A stretch of DNA of 49,152 nucleotides. Origin: Spirochaetia bacterium (GTDB lineage Bacteria > Spirochaetota > Spirochaetia > CAKZLE01). Position numbers and translations under genes: made by a program. Of this stretch, positions 8,107 through 16,003 are shown piece after piece (positions within the stretch are counted from its first letter, which is position 1; every line of letters begins with the position of its first letter). The stretch lies in contig JAIPFY010000020.1 of assembly GCA_021736385.1 (NCBI GenBank), positions 1 through 49,152 on the forward strand. The letters run 5' to 3'. Below the pieces are notes generated by a model. It was given only the letters and a program-made list of their open reading frames with translations, was not told the origin of the DNA and searched no databases.

Positions 8107-9252
8107 ATGAGTATCAATGCGTTTTCAGTTCCAAGAAACATAGTGTACGGAGAGGGATCTCTGGCGAAGCTGGCTGAACTGGACGGCACCAAGGCCATGC
8201 TGGTGACCGGAGGCAGTTCGATGAAGCGATTCGGCTTTCTGGATGCGGCAGCGGCATATCTTGCCGAAGCGGGCATGGAGACTGCTGTCATTGACGGCGT
8301 GGAACCCAACCCCTCGGTAGAGACGGTCAGAAAAGGAGCCGAACAGATGATCGCCTTCGAACCGGACTGGATCATCGCTATCGGCGGTGGGTCTGCACTC
8401 GATGCTGCAAAAGTCATGTGGTGCTTCTATGAACACCCGGAGCTCTCCTTCGAAGATATCATCAGCCCGGGGAGCATGCCGGCACTCAGGACCAGAGCGA
8501 AGTTCGCCGCCATTCCCTCAACCAGCGGTACAGCTTCAGAGATCACAGCGTTCTCGGTGATCACCGATACCCAGAACCATATCAAATACCCCATCGTCTC
8601 AGGTGAGATGGTACCGGATCTTGCCATCCTCGATCCGAACCTCCCGGCTAAGATGCCAGCACACATCACCGCCAATACCGGTATGGATGTCATGGCACAT
8701 GCAGTAGAGGCGGCTGTCTCGACCGCTGCCACCTCCTTTACCACACCGTATGCGATCGAAGCGATCAAGCTGGTCGCTGCCAATCTGCCCACTGCCTGCA
8801 GCCAGCCTGAGAACATGGAAGCAAGGACTCATATGCATAATGCATCTGCACTTGCCGGCATGGCCTTCACCAACGCCTCTCTCGGGCTCGTCCACTCACT
8901 TGCACACAAGATCGGCGGAGAGTTCGGTGTCACGCATGGTCTGGCGAATGCCATCCTCATGCCGTACATCATCACCTTCAACAAGCAGTTCACCGATGCC
9001 TACCAGCAGATCGAGGCAGCACTGGGAATCGAGGACCTGGCACAGGAGATCAGGCGGCTGAATGCCCTCATGAACATCCCGAGCTCATTCTCAGCATGTG
9101 ATGAGGTGGATTTCTCAGAAGAGAAGTTCCTCTCAGTACTCGATCGCATGAGTGCACGGGCCCTTGCAGACCCCTGTACCCTCACCAACCCCGGAGCACC
9201 TGCGGAAGCAGATGTGAAAGCCATCTACACAGCAGCGTACTACGGAAGATGA
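8107..9252 (+). CDS. Iron-containing alcohol dehydrogenase
   Basis: Group III NAD(P)-dependent alcohol dehydrogenase of 381 residues. It probably reduces an aldehyde to an alcohol (or the reverse) to balance cofactors. The nucleotide-binding GGGSALDAAK lies at 93-102. The metal ligands D194, H198, H263 and H277 are all present (GMDVMAH, LVHSLAH, VTHGLAN). It resembles the alcohol dehydrogenase half of AdhE (same SGTASEIT/SGTGSEVT and DAxxHAxEA stretches), so an ethanol- or butanol-type aldehyde is likely, but the substrate is not certain. AGGAGG precedes the ATG. It appears monocistronic, with a strong terminator after it, and shares an operator motif with adhE. Confidence 0.9.
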   Translation: MSINAFSVPRNIVYGEGSLAKLAELDGTKAMLVTGGSSMKRFGFLDAAAAYLAEAGMETAVIDGVEPNPSVETVRKGAEQMIAFEPDWIIAIGGGSALDAAKVMWCFYEHPELSFEDIISPGSMPALRTRAKFAAIPSTSGTASEITAFSVITDTQNHIKYPIVSGEMVPDLAILDPNLPAKMPAHITANTGMDVMAHAVEAAVSTAATSFTTPYAIEAIKLVAANLPTACSQPENMEARTHMHNASALAGMAFTNASLGLVHSLAHKIGGEFGVTHGLANAILMPYIITFNKQFTDAYQQIEAALGIEDLAQEIRRLNALMNIPSSFSACDEVDFSEEKFLSVLDRMSARALADPCTLTNPGAPAEADVKAIYTAAYYGR

Positions 9253-9334
9253 CCGGCATATGTGGCTCTTCATCGATTTACAGACGTCGGTGATGAGCCA
9301 TCCATATATACATGATACGAGTCCCATACCTTTC

Positions 9335-9368
9335 GGGGGCATCCGGAGCGAACCATCCGGATGCCCCC
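9335..9368 (+). terminator. Terminator after the iron alcohol dehydrogenase gene
   Basis: GGGGGCATCCGGA and TCCGGATGCCCCC form a perfect 13-bp stem with an 8-base loop. The following ACTTACTTT is only mildly T-rich. Confidence 0.75.
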
Positions 9369-9436
9369 ACTTACTTTGCCGGTTATATACCCATACGAAG
9401 CTTGTAACATGTCAGTTTTTTCGGTAATCTTCGAAC

Positions 9437-10111
9437 ATGAACTTGAAAAACGAACGAATCATCTCAACGATCAAGGATCAGGTCTATGAGGTGTTGAAAG
9501 CCAATATCGTGAACGGGTCCCTCACTCCCGGCCAGCGTATTCAGGAGCTGCAGATCGCCAAGGAGCTCAATGTCAGCCGATCCCCGGTCAGGAATGCCAT
9601 CAATCAGCTGATCGGAGAGGGACTGCTTGAGAGTGTCCCGAACAAGAGCGTGTTCGTGAGAAAGATCTCCGAACATGATATCATAGAGGCCTATGAGTTC
9701 CGGCTCATCATCGAACTCTATGCCGTCAGGAAGGTCGCTGAGAACCGGAGCGAACAGATCGCCCAACGGCTCAGGGAGTTCAGGACCCTCTTCACCACCC
9801 ATGCTCATATCGAAGATCTGGCAGAGTATCTGAAGATCGATTCGGACTTTCACCAGTACCTCGTCGAGAGTGCCGGTAACACCATCATCTCAGAGGCGCT
9901 TACCAAAGTCTCCATGCTCATCACGCCGTTCAGGATCTATGCACTCTCAAGCCCCAAGCGATTCTATGAGTCGGTTGATGAGCATATCCGTGTCATCGAA
10001 GCCCTACTCGATCATGACGGTGAACAGGCAGTCACCTGCTGTGCGAACCATCTTGCCTGGGCCAAGGAAGAGATCCTCAACTATCTGAACTCCCGAAATA
10101 CCGAAGAATAG
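9437..10111 (+). CDS. GntR family regulator, FadR/FCD subfamily
   Basis: DNA-binding regulator of 224 residues. A winged helix-turn-helix (about 10-75, with LTPGQRIQELQIAKELNVSR) is followed by an all-helical FCD effector domain (about 85-215) that in this family binds carboxylic acids, often with a metal; D and H of SDFHQYL are candidate ligands. It probably represses the larA-uxaA operon just downstream, whose promoter carries an ATAATGTATACATTAT palindrome of the type such regulators bind. No clear Shine-Dalgarno is visible before ATG 9437. A terminator separates it from larA, so it is transcribed alone. Confidence 0.85.
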   Translation: MNLKNERIISTIKDQVYEVLKANIVNGSLTPGQRIQELQIAKELNVSRSPVRNAINQLIGEGLLESVPNKSVFVRKISEHDIIEAYEFRLIIELYAVRKVAENRSEQIAQRLREFRTLFTTHAHIEDLAEYLKIDSDFHQYLVESAGNTIISEALTKVSMLITPFRIYALSSPKRFYESVDEHIRVIEALLDHDGEQAVTCCANHLAWAKEEILNYLNSRNTEE

Positions 10112-10132
10112 CCCCATCAGCCTGCAGACTTC

Positions 10133-10160
10133 AGCCATCCTCTCTTCGAGGATGGCTTTT
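10133..10160 (+). terminator. Terminator after the gntR-family gene
   Basis: AGCCATCCTC, loop TCTTC, GAGGATGGCT, then TTT: a 10-bp stem with a T tail. Confidence 0.85.
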
Positions 10161-10201
10161 CTGTCTTCCAGCACTCTTCCTGTTCTGATCCAAAAAATAA
10201 T

Positions 10202-10229
10202 TTGACATCACCATATTTTCATGCATAAT
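10202..10229 (+). promoter_or_regulatory. Promoter of the larA-uxaA operon
   Basis: TTGACA (10202-10207), 16 bases, CATAAT (10224-10229). The -10 lies inside the operator. Confidence 0.7.
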
Positions 10230-10250
10230 GTATACATTATCCATTATGCA
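10222..10250 (+). promoter_or_regulatory. GntR-type operator with three half-sites
   Basis: ATAATGTATACATTAT (10225-10240) is a perfect 16-base palindrome. A second inverted repeat, TGCATAATG (10222-10230) and CATTATGCA (10242-10250), overlaps it, so there is one forward and two reverse half-sites. It covers the -10, which suits repression by the GntR protein encoded next door. The assignment is inferred from position and motif type. Confidence 0.7.
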
Positions 10251-10270
10251 TAAGACAAGGAGCCAGAAAG

Positions 10271-11560
10271 ATGGCCATGACACGCATCAAGTACGACAAA
10301 GGGGTCATTGACGTCGATATACCGGAAGAGAATCTACAGGAGATCCTGATCCCCAGAGAGATGGTACAAGCTGCTGAACGTTCAGAGGCACAGATCGTGG
10401 AAGAAGCTCTCACCCATCCCATTGATTCAGAACCGCTGTCAGTGCTGGCTGCCGGAAAGCAGCGGGTGGTGATCATCACCAGTGATCACACCCGTCCGGT
10501 CCCCAGCAGCATCACCCTTCCCATACTCCTGAGAGAGATCAGGAGGGGAAATCCCGATGCATCGATCACGATCATCATCGCCACCGGGCTGCACCGCGGG
10601 ATGACCCATGAGGAGATGGTAGACAAGTTCGGGGAGCAGATCACCGCATCAGAGCACCTGATCAATCACGATGCCTCTGACTCCTCCCTCTTCGTCGATC
10701 TGGGGATACTCCCCTCGGGAAGTATCTGTGAGATCCATCATCTTGCAGTGGAGGCAGATCTGCTGATAGCAGAGGGGTTCATCGAACCCCACTTCTTCGC
10801 CGGGTTCTCAGGAGGGAGAAAGAGTGTCCTCCCGGGGGTAGCTTCACAGGCCTGCGTGAACAGTAACCACTGTGCAGCGGCTATCGCCCACCCCCTGGCA
10901 GCCACCGGGATCCTTGACGGGAACCCCATCCACGAAGACATGATAGAAGCGGCCCGCAGGGCCAACCTCAGCTGCATTCTCAATGTCCTGCTTGATGAGA
11001 ATAAGCATATCTCAGCAGCAGTCTTCGGTGAACCTGATGAAGCTCATCGCGCCGGATGTACACTGCTGTTCGATCAGTGCGGGGTGCACGCAGCCCCTGC
11101 TGACATCGTCATCACCACGAACGGGGGGTATCCCCTCGATCAGAATCTCTACCAGTGTCCCAAAGGTCTCGATGCCGCTCTTGCCTGTATCAGACCCAAA
11201 GGGGTCATCATCATCGCCGCAGGCTGCATCGACGGACTCGGCGGTGACCATTTCGGGGAACTGATGCTCAGCGCCCCGCCGAACGAACTGCTCGAAATCA
11301 TCTCAGCGATACCGCCTGAACAGACGATCTCAGAGCAGTGGAGCGCACAGCGGTTCGCCGATGCGCTCATACACTACAGCATCATCCTGGTCACCAGCGG
11401 GCTGTCGAGGTCCGTTGTCGAACAGATGAACTTTTTGCATGCCGAAACCGTCAGCGAAGCATTGGACATGGCTTTTGCCATTCAAGGCAGAGAAGCTTCA
11501 GTGACCGTCATCCCTGACGGGGTCGGTGTGATCGTAAGGAGAACAGAGGAACATGAATGA
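10271..11560 (+). CDS. LarA-family nickel-pincer racemase/epimerase
   Basis: Homologue of lactate racemase, which uses a nickel-pincer nucleotide bound to lysine to invert the carbon of 2-hydroxy acids. All key residues fall at the same numbers as in the Lactobacillus enzyme: R75 (SDHTRPVP), H108 (GLHRG), H174 (EPHFF), K184 (GGRKS) and H200. At 429 residues it is full length, so it is probably active. Its neighbours, a UxaA-type dehydratase and GntP permease, point to a sugar acid (for example C2 epimerisation of an aldonate) rather than lactate; that is inference. AAGGAG precedes the ATG. The cofactor-making genes larB, larC and larE are not in the window. Confidence 0.85.
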   Translation: MAMTRIKYDKGVIDVDIPEENLQEILIPREMVQAAERSEAQIVEEALTHPIDSEPLSVLAAGKQRVVIITSDHTRPVPSSITLPILLREIRRGNPDASITIIIATGLHRGMTHEEMVDKFGEQITASEHLINHDASDSSLFVDLGILPSGSICEIHHLAVEADLLIAEGFIEPHFFAGFSGGRKSVLPGVASQACVNSNHCAAAIAHPLAATGILDGNPIHEDMIEAARRANLSCILNVLLDENKHISAAVFGEPDEAHRAGCTLLFDQCGVHAAPADIVITTNGGYPLDQNLYQCPKGLDAALACIRPKGVIIIAAGCIDGLGGDHFGELMLSAPPNELLEIISAIPPEQTISEQWSAQRFADALIHYSIILVTSGLSRSVVEQMNFLHAETVSEALDMAFAIQGREASVTVIPDGVGVIVRRTEEHE

Positions 11561-11867
11561 GATGGTAAAGGCAATCAGGAACCATGAAGATGACAATGTT
11601 GCGACATTGTTCTCGACAGCTGATGCAGGGACTCCTGTGGCTGTCCTGGATACGAAGGGAGAGAGCACGATCGTGACCGTGCTCGATGACATCCCGTACG
11701 GACATAAGATCGCTCTGGTACCTATCGGGAATGGTGAACAGGTCACCAAATACGGCGAGGAGATCGGCATCGCCACACAGGCGATAGCAGTCGGAGCGCA
11801 TGTCCATATTCATAACATCGACAGCATCCGTGGTCGAGGCGATTGGAAACAGGAGGAACAGGCATAA
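11553..11867 (+). CDS. UxaA-type dehydratase small subunit (SAF domain)
   Basis: A 104-residue SAF-domain protein matching the N-terminal part of altronate dehydratase UxaA, here a separate gene. Visible family features are DDIPYGHKIAL, TKYGEEIG and the VGAHVHIHN ending that belongs to the active-site region. It should pair with the large subunit encoded immediately downstream to dehydrate a hydroxy acid to a 2-keto acid. It overlaps the end of larA by 8 bases and the next start by TAATG, so translation is coupled. The small subunit of sulfolactate sulfo-lyase (SuyA) has the same fold and length and is an alternative. Confidence 0.8.
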   Translation: MNEMVKAIRNHEDDNVATLFSTADAGTPVAVLDTKGESTIVTVLDDIPYGHKIALVPIGNGEQVTKYGEEIGIATQAIAVGAHVHIHNIDSIRGRGDWKQEEQA

Positions 11868-13030
11868 TGAGCAGCTATATGGGCTACATACGGAAAGACG
11901 GGAAGATCGGCAGCAGGAATCATGTGGCTGTCATCCCCTCGGTGGTCTGCGCCAATGAAGTGGTCGAGAGCATCGTGCACAATACAGCCATGACTCAGGG
12001 GATCATCCATCATCAGGGCTGCTGTCAGACTCCTCCGGATCTGGAGAGGATCACCGACTGCCTGATCAAGATCGGAGAGAACCCCAATGTGGGAGCCGTC
12101 CTGATCGTGAGCCTCGGCTGCGAGGGTGTCGATACCGACCGGCTGGAACGGGAGATCAGAGCTACGGGAAAACCCGTGGAACGGATCAACATCCAGGAAC
12201 TGGGAGGAACGAGTCCTTCGATCCAGGCGGGAATCGATAAGGCACAGCAACTGGTTCTGCAGATCTCCGGGATGCAGAGGACCGAGGTCGATCTCTCTAC
12301 GTTCGTCATGGGTATCAAATGCGGGGCTTCGGATACGACCTCAGGAGTCGCTTCCAACCCGGTCATCGGCTATGTAGCCGATAAGGTGATCGAACACGGT
12401 GGTACGGTGATCTTTGGAGAGACGACAGAGTTCATCGGAGCAGAGCATATCCTGCAGAGAAGAGCGAAGGACGAGTTCGTCGCATCTGAGATCGGCAGGA
12501 TCGTCAAAGAGATGGAAGACCGTGCCAAGGCCATCGGGGTCGATATGAGAAAAGGCCAGCCCACCCCGGGGAACATCGCCGGAGGTCTGAGTACGATCGA
12601 AGAGAAGTCCCTTGGAGCGATCGTGAAGTCGGGAACCAAGACGATCGACGGGGTCATCGGCTACACCGAAGCACCGAAGGGACCCGGCCTCTGGATCAAG
12701 GACTCTCCCGGCAGAGAGATCGAACTGCTCTCAGGGATGGCTGTCGCCGGGGCACAGGTGATCCTCTTCTCTACAGGACGAGGTGCCCCCCAGGGATTCC
12801 CCGTCGTACCGGTGGTCAAGATCTGCGGGAACCCGGTCACCTATGACCGGATGAGCAATGATATGGATATCAACGCAGGAAGGATCGTGACCGGAGAGAA
12901 GTCCATCGAAGAGGTCGGTGATGAGACCTTCGAGCTGCTGCTGCGCGTCGCATCAGGGGAGATGAACAAGGGCGAATCGATCAAGTATACGAAGTCCATG
13001 GACTTCTACTGCCTCGGACCGGTGATCTAG
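11867..13030 (+). CDS. UxaA-type dehydratase large subunit
   Basis: Catalytic chain of a split altronate/aldonate dehydratase, 387 residues. It opens with MGYIRKDGKIGSRNH, then HHQGCCQ, NPNVGAVLIVSLGCEG and IKCGASDTTSG, features of UxaA/GarD enzymes that bind iron and remove water from sugar acids. The retained GCE and GCC-Q motifs favour a UxaA-like role over sulfolactate lyase (SuyB). ATG 11867 follows AGGAGG and overlaps the previous stop; a TTG at 11843 is less likely. With LarA and GntP it suggests uptake, epimerisation and dehydration of an aldonate to a 2-keto-3-deoxy acid. No kinase or aldolase for that product is in the window. Confidence 0.82.
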   Translation: MSSYMGYIRKDGKIGSRNHVAVIPSVVCANEVVESIVHNTAMTQGIIHHQGCCQTPPDLERITDCLIKIGENPNVGAVLIVSLGCEGVDTDRLEREIRATGKPVERINIQELGGTSPSIQAGIDKAQQLVLQISGMQRTEVDLSTFVMGIKCGASDTTSGVASNPVIGYVADKVIEHGGTVIFGETTEFIGAEHILQRRAKDEFVASEIGRIVKEMEDRAKAIGVDMRKGQPTPGNIAGGLSTIEEKSLGAIVKSGTKTIDGVIGYTEAPKGPGLWIKDSPGREIELLSGMAVAGAQVILFSTGRGAPQGFPVVPVVKICGNPVTYDRMSNDMDINAGRIVTGEKSIEEVGDETFELLLRVASGEMNKGESIKYTKSMDFYCLGPVI

Positions 13031-13047
13031 CCTTCAGGGGAGCCTAT

Positions 13048-13075
13048 GGCGGCATGTCATCTTGACATGACCGCC
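13048..13075 (+). terminator. Intercistronic hairpin before the gntP-family gene
   Basis: GGCGG-C-ATGTCA and TGACAT-GA-CCGCC form a stem with a small internal mismatch. There is no T tail, so it may only attenuate or protect message ends between the dehydratase and permease genes. Confidence 0.5.
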
Positions 13076-13111
13076 TGCATATACTATTTCAGAAAAAGGA
13101 GAAATTGAGTA

Positions 13112-14488
13112 ATGGCAGATGTACAAGTAATTCGAGTAGTCATCGGGTTGACGGTCGCGATCGGGTTGATCCTGTTCCTTGTGACAAGGACGAAGGTTCA
13201 TGTGTTCCCATCGATGATCATCGGGGCACTGGCAGCAGGTCTGGTTTCAGGTCTACCTTCAGCACAGGTACTCAGTGCGATCCAAAGCGGCTTTGGAGGC
13301 ACTCTGGGAAGCATCGGTATCATCATCGGATTCGGGGTCATGATGGGAGCGATCTTCGAGGTAAGCGGTGCGGCAAAGCGCATGGCCATCACCTTCATCA
13401 AGCTTCTGGGAAAAGGCAAAGAAGACGTCGCTATGATGATCACCGGATTCATCGTCTCGATCCCGGTCTTCTGTGACTCGGCGTTCGTGGTCCTCTCACC
13501 GTTGGCAAAATCACTCTCAAGGAATACCGGAAGAAGTCTGATCACCATCAGCTGTGCCCTTGGTACTGCACTGCTGGTGACACACTCCCTTATTCCCCCT
13601 ACTCCCGGGCCTCTTGCGATCACGACCTATTTCCAGCTCGATATCGGCATATTCATGATCTACAGCCTGATCGCAGCTGTACCTATCACCATAGCAGGGT
13701 TACTGTATGCGCGATGGATCGGGAAACGGCTGTTCAGACTCCCGAGTGTCGAGGACTCATCGGTACTCATCGATCGTCCCTACACCACAGAGGAACTCAC
13801 TGAGGAAGTATCATACAGCACCGACGGTATCCCCGGTACCTTCCTCTCCTTCGCACCGATCCTGATCCCGATCGTCCTGATCCTGCTGAACACCGTGGGG
13901 AACATGACCGGGTTCAGCGGTATCCTGAAATCCATCACCGGGACCGTAGGGCATCCTGTGGTGGCTGTCGGTATCGGTCTTCTGATCGCCATCTACGGTC
14001 TTGCCGGTAAGATGGATCGAAAGGAGGTCATCGGTATCCTTGATGATTCCATCAAACATGCCGGTATCATCGTGTTCGTCACCGGAGCCGGTGGTGCACT
14101 CGGTGCAGTCCTGAAAGCCAGCGGAGCTGGTGAGCAGATCGCTCAGGCACTGGTCAATGCACATATTCCCGGTATCGTGCTGCCCTACCTCATGGCATTC
14201 CTGCTTCGTATCGTGACCGGGTCAGCGACTGTGGGCATGCTCACGGCAGGATCGATCTCAGCCCCCATCCTGCTGACCATGACCGGAGTGAATCCCTATA
14301 TGGCAGGGCTTGCCTGCTGTATCGGTTCCATCGGTATCACCAACCTGCACAACAGCTACTTCTGGGTCGTGAACAGGACCACCGGTCTGACCGACATCAA
14401 GGACATGCTGTGGAACTGGTTCGGCGCCGTGCTGTCACTCTCAGTGGTGGGAGCCGTGGTACTGTTCGTCATGAACGCCATCGTCTGA
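13112..14488 (+). CDS. GntP family sugar-acid permease
   Basis: Proton symporter of the gluconate permease family, 458 residues with about a dozen hydrophobic segments over its whole length. Family features include GFGVMMGAIFEVSGAA, PVFCDSAFVVLSPLAK, THSLIPPTPGPLA and TNLHNSYFWVV near the end. Relatives carry gluconate, related aldonates, glycerate or D-serine; the neighbouring LarA and UxaA homologues favour an aldonate. AAAGGAG lies about 11 bases before the ATG. It is the last gene of the GntR-controlled plus-strand group and ends at a strong two-way terminator. Confidence 0.9.
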   Translation: MADVQVIRVVIGLTVAIGLILFLVTRTKVHVFPSMIIGALAAGLVSGLPSAQVLSAIQSGFGGTLGSIGIIIGFGVMMGAIFEVSGAAKRMAITFIKLLGKGKEDVAMMITGFIVSIPVFCDSAFVVLSPLAKSLSRNTGRSLITISCALGTALLVTHSLIPPTPGPLAITTYFQLDIGIFMIYSLIAAVPITIAGLLYARWIGKRLFRLPSVEDSSVLIDRPYTTEELTEEVSYSTDGIPGTFLSFAPILIPIVLILLNTVGNMTGFSGILKSITGTVGHPVVAVGIGLLIAIYGLAGKMDRKEVIGILDDSIKHAGIIVFVTGAGGALGAVLKASGAGEQIAQALVNAHIPGIVLPYLMAFLLRIVTGSATVGMLTAGSISAPILLTMTGVNPYMAGLACCIGSIGITNLHNSYFWVVNRTTGLTDIKDMLWNWFGAVLSLSVVGAVVLFVMNAIV

Positions 14489-14522
14489 TCACTGACAGAT
14501 CCTGCGTCTTCTGAGTAGATAC

Positions 14523-14564
14523 GAGCACCGGACCGGCATAAGACCCGATCCGGTGCTCTTCTTT
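14523..14564. terminator. Bidirectional terminator
   Basis: GAGCACCGGA (14523-14532) pairs with TCCGGTGCTC (14549-14558), then TTCTTT. It lies between the convergent permease gene and second larA homologue and can serve both. Confidence 0.85.
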
Positions 14565-15970
14565 CAGACAAGCCCCGGGGAAGAGACCGATGCCCTGCAG
14601 GTCTGAGGATCGAGGGACGGGACTCCGTACGGACCATCCTGAATGAATGCTATCGAGAGCCCTTCAAGGGGCTTCCCTATCTCCTGTGCCACAGCTGCAA
14701 GTCCGAGCTCCAGGGCTTCCGCGAAAGTCCCTGCTGATTGTGACCCATCACCGGGAAGGAGCGGCGACCCGGGAGTCATAGCGTACTCATGCGGTCCGAA
14801 CTGAGGGCTGTAGTATCTCAGGTGGTCCATCGGCATCCTGTCGAAGACCCTCGTCCACTCCTGCACCTGCCACTGCTCGGGTATGAACGTCCAGTCATCC
14901 GACTGGATCAGCCGGTTGAAAGCCTGCGGTCCGATCAGCTTCAGCAGCTGGATCGTCGTGCGATAATAGAGGCTGCCGATGACATCAGTATCAGTGTTAT
15001 CAGCAAGCAGGATGATATAGCCATCATCCTTGCGCAGTTTTGCCGCTTCCACAGCGGCTTTTGCCGTCTGATAGTGGTTGATCCCTACGAACCCGCCATG
15101 GGTGATCACGATATCGTACTGCTGATCCACCGCATACCTGCTGTAGCTTGATAGAAACGCTACTGCCGCCTCATGAGCAGCCTCCAGATCTCCGGCGAAC
15201 ACCCCGGTACAGGCGAACTCATGATCGAGCGTGACATTGATGATGAAATCGACTCCTGCGGCGTGTGCCATCTCCAGCGATTCCAGATGGCAGGGGTTAT
15301 CCTTCAGGATGAGGGTGGTCGCATTGGGATGGGCAAGCATCGGATACCCGTGGAAGATGAAGGTGCTCTGCTCACCGATCAACCCCGGGCAGACTGACTT
15401 CCTGCCCCCCGAGGCCCCTGCCATGAAGTGACTCTCTACCAGACCGGTCAGGATCCTGATATCACTCTCCATATAGGTCCTGTTGATGATGATCTCACTT
15501 CCACGTGAGGTCCTGCCGATGTTCACCAGCTGGGCTTCATCAAGACAGTCATGATTGATGATGGTCACCCCGTGCTCTCGCACTCTGGGATCGAACATCG
15601 TACGCATCTCAAGGTCAGTCAGACCTCTGTGGGTCCCGGTCGCGACGATGACCTGTATCTGTTTACCGGGGACCCCGCAGTTCAGCACCCGCTCGACCAC
15701 CGGCCACAGGATCCCCGATGCGCCGGTGTACGGTACCGGTCTGGTATTATCGGAGACGACGATGCAGACCGTCAGGGATGCGGGTCCCTCCTCCCTCTCT
15801 GCTATGATCTGCTCTATGGTCCTCGATGCGATCGGCGCATCGAGGGCATGCTGTATGGCCTGTTCGGGATCGGGCAGCCTGGTACTGCTTGGCATCGAAA
15901 GGACATCGACCGTATCGGGGATTTCGAACTCAGCCTGATCAGCAAGTGCACATGTGATGGTTCTTCTCAT
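14564..15970 (-). CDS. Second LarA-family racemase/epimerase
   Basis: LarA (DUF2088) homologue of 468 residues, clearly diverged from the copy at 10.3 kb. Conserved residues are R77 (SDNTRPVP), H114 (GTHRG), H181 (ESHFM), K191 (GGRKS) and H207, so nickel-pincer chemistry is expected. It is about 40 residues longer than the first copy, the extra length being in the C-terminal half. It is the last gene of the TRAP operon and follows an iron-dependent dehydrogenase, so it likely inverts a hydroxy acid brought in by the TRAP system. GAGGAG precedes the ATG. The substrate is unknown. Confidence 0.8.
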   Translation of the reverse strand: MRRTITCALADQAEFEIPDTVDVLSMPSSTRLPDPEQAIQHALDAPIASRTIEQIIAEREEGPASLTVCIVVSDNTRPVPYTGASGILWPVVERVLNCGVPGKQIQVIVATGTHRGLTDLEMRTMFDPRVREHGVTIINHDCLDEAQLVNIGRTSRGSEIIINRTYMESDIRILTGLVESHFMAGASGGRKSVCPGLIGEQSTFIFHGYPMLAHPNATTLILKDNPCHLESLEMAHAAGVDFIINVTLDHEFACTGVFAGDLEAAHEAAVAFLSSYSRYAVDQQYDIVITHGGFVGINHYQTAKAAVEAAKLRKDDGYIILLADNTDTDVIGSLYYRTTIQLLKLIGPQAFNRLIQSDDWTFIPEQWQVQEWTRVFDRMPMDHLRYYSPQFGPHEYAMTPGSPLLPGDGSQSAGTFAEALELGLAAVAQEIGKPLEGLSIAFIQDGPYGVPSLDPQTCRASVSSPGLV

Positions 15971-16003
15971 TACCGCTTATCTCCTCTGTGTTGCGTTCAT
16001 CGA

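Noticed and set aside
10222-10250. dif-like appearance of GCATAATGTATACATTATG
   Set aside because: The palindrome sits exactly on a promoter next to a GntR gene and is better explained as an operator.
11553-13030. Sulfolactate sulfo-lyase SuyAB
   Set aside because: The split layout fits, but the large subunit keeps UxaA-type GCC-Q and GCE motifs and the neighbours are LarA and GntP; kept only as an alternative.
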